Under the pieces are notes generated by a model that was not told where the DNA came from, searched no databases, and saw only the letters and a program-made list of their open reading frames with translations. Below are positions 59,315 through 64,000 of a stretch of DNA of 64,000 nucleotides, piece by piece. The stretch's first letter is position 1; each line of letters begins with the position of its first letter. This stretch comes from VFMC01 sp040380855 (GTDB lineage Bacteria > Actinomycetota > Acidimicrobiia > Acidimicrobiales > Ilumatobacteraceae), in the NCBI GenBank assembly GCA_040380855.1, contig JBEIIG010000002.1, forward strand, positions 1-64,000, written 5' to 3'. The position numbers were made by a program, and so were the translations under genes.

Positions 59315-60306
59315 ACCAGGCCTATCTGGTGAACGGATGGGTGGTTGCGGCCCCCTTCGACCTCGGGCACCACGCCCCCGCCGACGCCCGGGTCGACGTG
59401 ATCGTCGACATCGACCCCCGGCCGCTCGCGCCCGACGTAGCGCGCCGGCCGCTCGAGGGTCGGGTGGTGGCACATCTGGGCGACGAGGCGCGCTATCACG
59501 AACTCGTCGTGCACGACACGGACCGCGCCACCCTCCGCTTCGGCGACCTCGCCGACTTCTCCATCGACCGGTCGGCCCGCCGCCAGGGAACCGGGCCCAG
59601 CGTGGTGTCGGCACACGTGATCGAGCACGCCGACGGCAGTCTCATTCCGCTCCTGGTGGCGGGCACGCTGCTGTCGGCGCTGCTGATGCTCGACGGTCAC
59701 GTAGTACTGCATGCCAGCGCGGTCGAGACCGACGGAGGCACCGTGGCATTCGTGGGCACGTCGGGCAGTGGCAAGTCGACGCTTGCGACGATGGCCTGCC
59801 TCGCCGGGGCTCGGCTGGTGAGCGATGACGTGCTGCGTGTCGGGGTGATCGACGGGGCGGCAGTGTGCCACCGCGGCGCTGCCCACCTGCGGCTGCGGCC
59901 GGGCGCAGTCGGCTTGCTCGACGGCTCGAGCCAACCCGACACACGTACCGCCGATGGCCGACGGGTGTTCGCGCCGTCCACACCCGACCGACCGGTCGTG
60001 CAACTCGACGCCGTCGTGCTGCCGCTGCTGTGCCCGCCCGAGGCCGCGATCACGCGCACCCGGCTGGGCACCAAGCAGGCGCTGTTCGCCCTGCTCGGCG
60101 CACCACGCGTGAGCAACTGGACCGACCCCACCACCTCGGCACAACACCTGGCCACATTGCTCGACCTCGTCGAGCGGGTGCCGGTCTACGCCGTCGAGAT
60201 CCCCTGGGGGATCGGCGCGGGCGGCACCACCATCGCCGAGGTGATGGCGGCCGTGTGGGCCGACGACGAACCGGCAGGCGACGCCGCTCCCCACAACGCT
60301 CGATAG
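59311..60306 (+). CDS. HPr kinase-like lasso peptide kinase
   Basis: A 331-residue protein with an HprK-type kinase domain: HASAVETDGGTVAFVGTSGS, GKSTLATMACLAG (Walker A), LVSDDVLRVG, and C-terminal VPVYAVEIPWG. Kinases of this type in lasso clusters phosphorylate a Ser of the peptide, usually the last residue. Here the predicted core ends Ser-Asp-Gly, so the target Ser is not terminal unless the tail is trimmed. ATG overlaps the B2 stop. Confidence 0.85.
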   Translation: MNQAYLVNGWVVAAPFDLGHHAPADARVDVIVDIDPRPLAPDVARRPLEGRVVAHLGDEARYHELVVHDTDRATLRFGDLADFSIDRSARRQGTGPSVVSAHVIEHADGSLIPLLVAGTLLSALLMLDGHVVLHASAVETDGGTVAFVGTSGSGKSTLATMACLAGARLVSDDVLRVGVIDGAAVCHRGAAHLRLRPGAVGLLDGSSQPDTRTADGRRVFAPSTPDRPVVQLDAVVLPLLCPPEAAITRTRLGTKQALFALLGAPRVSNWTDPTTSAQHLATLLDLVERVPVYAVEIPWGIGAGGTTIAEVMAAVWADDEPAGDAAPHNAR

Positions 60307-60319
60307 GTGCTCACTGCCC

Positions 60320-60961
60320 TCAGGCGTCGGCGGCGGGGCGCGCTGCGGCATCGATGCCCACACGCGCTGCGAAGGCAGCCACCTGGGTGTGCGACTGCAG
60401 ACCGAGTTTGGCGAACACCCGCCGCTTGTGTGACGAGGCGGTGTGCGCCGTGATCGACAGCTGCGCGGCGAGCTCGTGCAAGGTGACCCCGGTGGCGAGC
60501 ACACCGAGCACCTCGAGTTCGCGGGGCGACAGGGTGCTGAGGCGCAGCAGATCGTCGCGACTTGCGCCGGCGGCAGCGGTGACCGACGAACTGGGTCGGT
60601 CGCCCGACGCCGACCCCAGCACCGTAGCGAGCACCGCCTCGATCGGCGCCGTGAGCGCCACCAGACCGGTCACGCCGAGGTCGAACGCCAGGCGGGCGTG
60701 ATGGCCGGTGAACGTGTCGAACAGCGCCACCCGACGGACGCGCTCGAATCGGCCCAGCACCGCCTCGGCGACCTCGTGCTGCGATACCGCGTCGTCGAGG
60801 TCGATCACCACACACGCCGACGGTTGCTCGGCTCGTCGATCGCCGGCAGCCAGCGCATCGAGCGTGGTCAGCCACACGTCGACATCGGCAGCCGCTGCGA
60901 GCGATTCGGCCAACGCGTCGGCGATCAGGGCACGCGACGAGACGAGGGCGATGCGGTTCAC
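60320..60961 (-). CDS. LuxR-family regulator, receiver-like N-terminus
   Basis: A 213-residue protein. The N-terminal receiver-like domain (RIALVSSRALIADALAESLA, ACVVIDLDDAVSQHEVAEAV) keeps one Asp in VVIDLDD. The C-terminal LuxR HTH is clear (LSPRELEVLGVLATGVTLHE, LSITAHTASSHKRRVFAKLG). GTG 60961 overlaps the exporter stop. It is convergent with the lasso kinase and may control the exporter or the whole locus. Confidence 0.85.
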   Translation of the reverse strand: MNRIALVSSRALIADALAESLAAAADVDVWLTTLDALAAGDRRAEQPSACVVIDLDDAVSQHEVAEAVLGRFERVRRVALFDTFTGHHARLAFDLGVTGLVALTAPIEAVLATVLGSASGDRPSSSVTAAAGASRDDLLRLSTLSPRELEVLGVLATGVTLHELAAQLSITAHTASSHKRRVFAKLGLQSHTQVAAFAARVGIDAAARPAADA

Positions 60962-62817
60962 GACGACGCGTCGGGCCCTGGTTCGATGAAGCCTGCCGCC
61001 TGCAGCAAGAACAGCTCGGCGTACTTGCCCTGCCGACGCATCAGCTCGTCGTGGGTGCCGTGCTCGGCCACCTGGCCGTGCTCGAGCACATAGATGTGGT
61101 CGGCGTTGCGCACGGTGGAGAAGCGGTGCGAGATGAGCAGCACGGTGCGGTCGCGGTAGAGCTGGCGGATGCGGTCGAAGAACTCGGCCTCGGTGCGCGG
61201 ATCGAGTGCCGCCGTGGGCTCGTCGAGGATGAGCAACGGGGCGTCGCGGAAGAAGGCTCGCGCCAGGGCCACGCGCTGCCACTGCCCGATCGACAACTCG
61301 GTGCCGTAGGAGTACTCGGTGCCGAGCAGCGTGTCGTAGCCGTTCTCCAACGCGGCGAGGAAACTGTCGGCCGATGCCCGCTCGGCCGCCTCGCGCAGTG
61401 CCGCCGGATCGTTGCGTTCGTGGCGACCCACGGCGATGTTGTCGTAGGCGCTGAGCGTGTAGCGCACGAAGTCCTGGAAGATGATGCCCACGTTGTCGCG
61501 CACCGCAGTGCGATCGAGGTCGACCAGGGGAACACCGTTCCATTGCACCGTGCCGTCGGACGGGTCGTACAGGCCGGCGAGCAGTTTGGCCAACGTGGTC
61601 TTGCCCGAACCGTTCTCGCCCACCAACGCCACCACCTGCCCCTGCTCGACGCGCACCGACACATCGCGTAGCACCGGCTCGGAACGACTGGGGTACGAGA
61701 ACGTCACGTGATCGGCCACCAGCGACTGCAGCGGTGGAACGGCGGCCCCCGAGCCGGCGCGTCGTTGCAGTTCGGGAAGATCGGCCACGAAGGACGTGAA
61801 GTCCTCGATGAACAACGAACTCTCGTACACGCTGCCGGCGCTGGCAGCGAGGGCGTCGAGACGACCCGACAGCAGCACCATCGCGCCGGCCACCGCACCG
61901 GCGTCGGCCACACCGATCGTGCCGTTGCTCACGAACCACACGAGCAGCGCGATCGCTGCACCGTTCAGCACGACGGTCACCGCGCCAGCAACCATGCCCA
62001 TCCGCATCCGACTGGTGGCGAGCACCCGCACATCGTCGATGCGCTCCTGATAGAGCGCGTCGTGGCGGCGGCGCAGGAAGCCCGACAGCGAGAACGCGCG
62101 CACCTCGGCCGCCTCGTCGCGACGCGACAGCACGAGCGACAGGTACAGCCGCCGTCGGTCGCGCTCGACCTGCGCCACCGAGAACCGGTAGGCCACACGG
62201 CTCGCCCGGGTGGTGGCGAGCCACACCGGCACATACGCCACCAGGATCAGCACGAAGAACAGCGGCTCGATGAGCAACAACGCGAGCGAGATGCCCGCCA
62301 GGGTGAACAGCGCGCTCAGCACCCCCAGCACGCCGTTACCCATCTGGAGCGGCCGCGACAACGCATTCACCCGGGCCCGTTCGAGGCGATCGTGGAAGGC
62401 CGGCGAGTCGAAGGCGAGGAGGTCGACCGCCGCCGACACCTCGTGCACCCGCGTGATGGCCGACCGGCTCACCAACTCGGCGAGCACCCGCTGCTGCTCG
62501 ATGCGCACCACGGTGCAGATCGCCGCAACGGCCGACGCCGCCGACAGCAGCACCAGCGGACCGACCACCACACCGAACGACTCGCCGTCGCCGACGGTGA
62601 GCAACCGATCGAGCAATCGCTTCCCGGCCAGCACCTGTCCGGTGACGGCGAGCGCCACCACCAACTGCAGTGCAGCGTTCAGCGCCATCTCGCGAGGCGC
62701 AGCCCGCCACACCAGTCGTAGACCGGTCACCATCGTCTCGGGGAGCTTGCGCATGCTCGGCCGCCGCGTGCCAGACCCCGACCTGGCCTGGGATGGATCG
62801 TCGACAGCCTCGCTCAC
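60958..62817 (-). CDS. ABC exporter (lasso D protein-like)
   Basis: A 619-residue ABC half-transporter: six membrane helices (for example LIEPLFFVLILVAYVPVWLA) then an ATPase with VGENGSGKTTLAKLLAGLYD (Walker A), GIIFQDFVRYTLSAYDNIAV, signature LSIGQWQRVALARAFF, Walker B LLILDEPTAALDP and SHRFSTVRNADHIYVLEHG. GTG 62817 is used; the long frame upstream belongs to a shadow. It should export the mature lasso peptide and give self-immunity. Confidence 0.9.
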   Translation of the reverse strand: MSEAVDDPSQARSGSGTRRPSMRKLPETMVTGLRLVWRAAPREMALNAALQLVVALAVTGQVLAGKRLLDRLLTVGDGESFGVVVGPLVLLSAASAVAAICTVVRIEQQRVLAELVSRSAITRVHEVSAAVDLLAFDSPAFHDRLERARVNALSRPLQMGNGVLGVLSALFTLAGISLALLLIEPLFFVLILVAYVPVWLATTRASRVAYRFSVAQVERDRRRLYLSLVLSRRDEAAEVRAFSLSGFLRRRHDALYQERIDDVRVLATSRMRMGMVAGAVTVVLNGAAIALLVWFVSNGTIGVADAGAVAGAMVLLSGRLDALAASAGSVYESSLFIEDFTSFVADLPELQRRAGSGAAVPPLQSLVADHVTFSYPSRSEPVLRDVSVRVEQGQVVALVGENGSGKTTLAKLLAGLYDPSDGTVQWNGVPLVDLDRTAVRDNVGIIFQDFVRYTLSAYDNIAVGRHERNDPAALREAAERASADSFLAALENGYDTLLGTEYSYGTELSIGQWQRVALARAFFRDAPLLILDEPTAALDPRTEAEFFDRIRQLYRDRTVLLISHRFSTVRNADHIYVLEHGQVAEHGTHDELMRRQGKYAELFLLQAAGFIEPGPDASS

Positions 62818-62982
62818 GGCTGCTTGTATACCGGATTCCGGTTCCGGGGTCGCGCTCCTCGGCGGCACCCGCTCGCACACCGAGGTCAGGCCGCTCATGG
62901 CGGCGGCTCCGCCACCCACTGCAGCGCAGGCTGTACCCTGGTCGTGTTTCCCGTCTTCGGCGTGAGTGAGGCCATCGGCACC

Positions 62983-64000
62983 ATGGGTTTGTTCAGGAAG
63001 AAAAACGCGATCGACCCGGTCGACTTCCTGGTGCTGCAGAACGAGATCGCGCAGCTCAAGGAACGGCTCGACGCATCCGAGCAGGCCAAGGCACTGCTCG
63101 AGGACCAGCTCAGTTCGCTTGCTGCCACCACCATGGTGCTGAGCACCAACAACCGCACCGATGCGTCCGACATCGTCGACCAACTCGACCTCATCCAGCG
63201 GCGGCTCGACGCCACCGAGGCGGTGGGCACCAAGGTCGACGCCCTCCACCGACGAGTCATCGACGTCGAGACCCGCCAGGCCAACACCGTCGACCAGGAC
63301 CAGATCGCCCAACTGGCCCTGTTCCGCCCGCCCAGCGGTGCCGCCGCCGACATGGACCAGGGACTGATCACGCAGTTGGCCGAACGGCTCGAGCAGGTCG
63401 CCCAACTGGCCATGTCGCCGGCCCAGCCCGACGAGGAACTGACCGCTCGTCTGCTGCAGCTCGAGCGCACCGCCACCAGCGTCGAGGCGCTGAACCGCCA
63501 GGTCGCCGTCCTCGCCACCACCGTGAGCGCCCAGTCGGCGATGACCGAACAGTTGGGCCAACTCAGCCAACGGGTCGAGCAGGTGGCCGAGTTGGCCGCA
63601 GCACCGGTCGAGCTCGACGACGCGTTCACCCAGCGGTTGATGCTCCTCGAAGACAACGCGCGCCAGGCCGACCTGATGCGCCATCAGGTCGAGCAGCTCA
63701 CCGAACGCATCGCCGCGCACACCGAGATGCGCGACCAGGTGGCGGCGCTCGCGGCGCAGTTGACGGAGATGCAGGTGCAAGCACCGGCCGCGATCGACCT
63801 CTCGGGGTTCGACCAGCGACTGGTCCTCACCGAGGCAGAGGCCCGTCAGGCACGCGACCTGGCGGCCCAGCTCGAGCAGCGCCTCACCCACATGGGCACC
63901 GAGCTCACCAACCAGCTCGGCGAGTTGAGCCGCGAGATCGACGGACTGGCCACCCGCCCGCCCACCGGGCCGGTGCTCAGCGATGCGACCGTCGAGAACC
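62983..64000 (+). CDS. coiled-coil protein of unknown function (partial)
   Basis: The frame from ATG 62983 runs to the window end (339 codons) without a stop. After GLFRKKNAIDPVDFLVLQNE it is almost entirely heptad-repeat helix, with repeating LDQLDLIQRRLDATE-, QLAERLEQVAQLA- and LTERIAAHTEM-like units and many Gln, Glu and Ala. No membrane helix is visible. It resembles rod-like scaffold proteins. It is divergent from the exporter and may be unrelated to the lasso locus. Confidence 0.75.
   Translation, partial: MGLFRKKNAIDPVDFLVLQNEIAQLKERLDASEQAKALLEDQLSSLAATTMVLSTNNRTDASDIVDQLDLIQRRLDATEAVGTKVDALHRRVIDVETRQANTVDQDQIAQLALFRPPSGAAADMDQGLITQLAERLEQVAQLAMSPAQPDEELTARLLQLERTATSVEALNRQVAVLATTVSAQSAMTEQLGQLSQRVEQVAELAAAPVELDDAFTQRLMLLEDNARQADLMRHQVEQLTERIAAHTEMRDQVAALAAQLTEMQVQAPAAIDLSGFDQRLVLTEAEARQARDLAAQLEQRLTHMGTELTNQLGELSREIDGLATRPPTGPVLSDATVEN

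Noticed and set aside
62818..63891. N-terminal extension of the lasso exporter to 977 residues
   Set aside because: The extension is antisense to the coiled-coil gene; GTG 62817 gives a standard exporter.

Overview
The window looks like a chromosome segment of a high-GC actinobacterium. A WhiB protein, encoded-CCA tRNA, leaderless-looking promoters, BTAD and lasso-peptide genes and strongly GC-rich codon use all fit Actinomycetota. The style of the genes suggests Acidimicrobiia (Ilumatobacter-like), but this is inference from sequence style and no search was run.

Positions 1-52057 are an accretion of integrative elements stacked on one initiator tRNA-fMet gene (51981-52057, minus). Fragments of the tRNA 3' half recur at 8965, 27942, 32819 and, cut to 13 nt, at 37806. 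Each has a hairpin and tandem short repeats beside it at near-constant distance. Three tyrosine integrases (5783, 31551, 48368) are present. Segment by segment: (a) 1-8965: an IS3-like end that interrupts hsdM of a type I restriction operon (hsdR-hsdS-hsdM), an excisionase-like gene, integrase 1 and a Schlafen/AlbA_2 protein behind a nested palindrome. (b) 8965-27942: a PIN toxin-antitoxin pair, a MerR metal operon, broken SDR and BTAD genes, then a 12-kb catabolic island: Lrp regulator, SnoaL-like protein, two LLM flavin oxidoreductases, MBL hydrolase and an oxygenase that has lost its Rieske ligands, divergent from an acyltransferase-like gene, a polyamine-type ABC importer, an alpha/beta hydrolase and a ureohydrolase. 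It ends with a Gdx-type SMR exporter under a guanidine-III riboswitch. (c) 27942-32819: split K+/H+ antiporter genes and integrase 2. (d) 32819-37806: a Mn2+ exporter behind a yybP-ykoY riboswitch, a DUF2231-cytochrome b5 fusion, a frameshifted secreted protein and a two-component system, with no integrase. (e) 37806-51981: HigBA, a PepSY/PCuAC copper-type pair, PIN-like protein, a plasmid-like block (Zn-ribbon, ArdC, WhiB, ParB) whose three operons share a structured leader repeat, excisionase, integrase 3 and three cargo genes including a HTH-DUF488 protein.

From 52058 to the end the sequence reads as ordinary chromosome: DUF2200, an O-methyltransferase, an SRPBCC fragment, then a lasso-peptide locus (glycosyltransferase, nucleotidyltransferase, cyclase, LuxR, precursor, RRE, B2 protease, HPr-kinase-like kinase, second LuxR, ABC exporter) and the start of a coiled-coil protein.

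Best candidates for new biology are the Rieske-ligand-less oxygenase in its guanidino/polyamine-type island, the covarying leader RNA with its linked hairpin arrays at 43.2-47.9 kb, and the att/arm-site architecture of the tRNA-fMet array.
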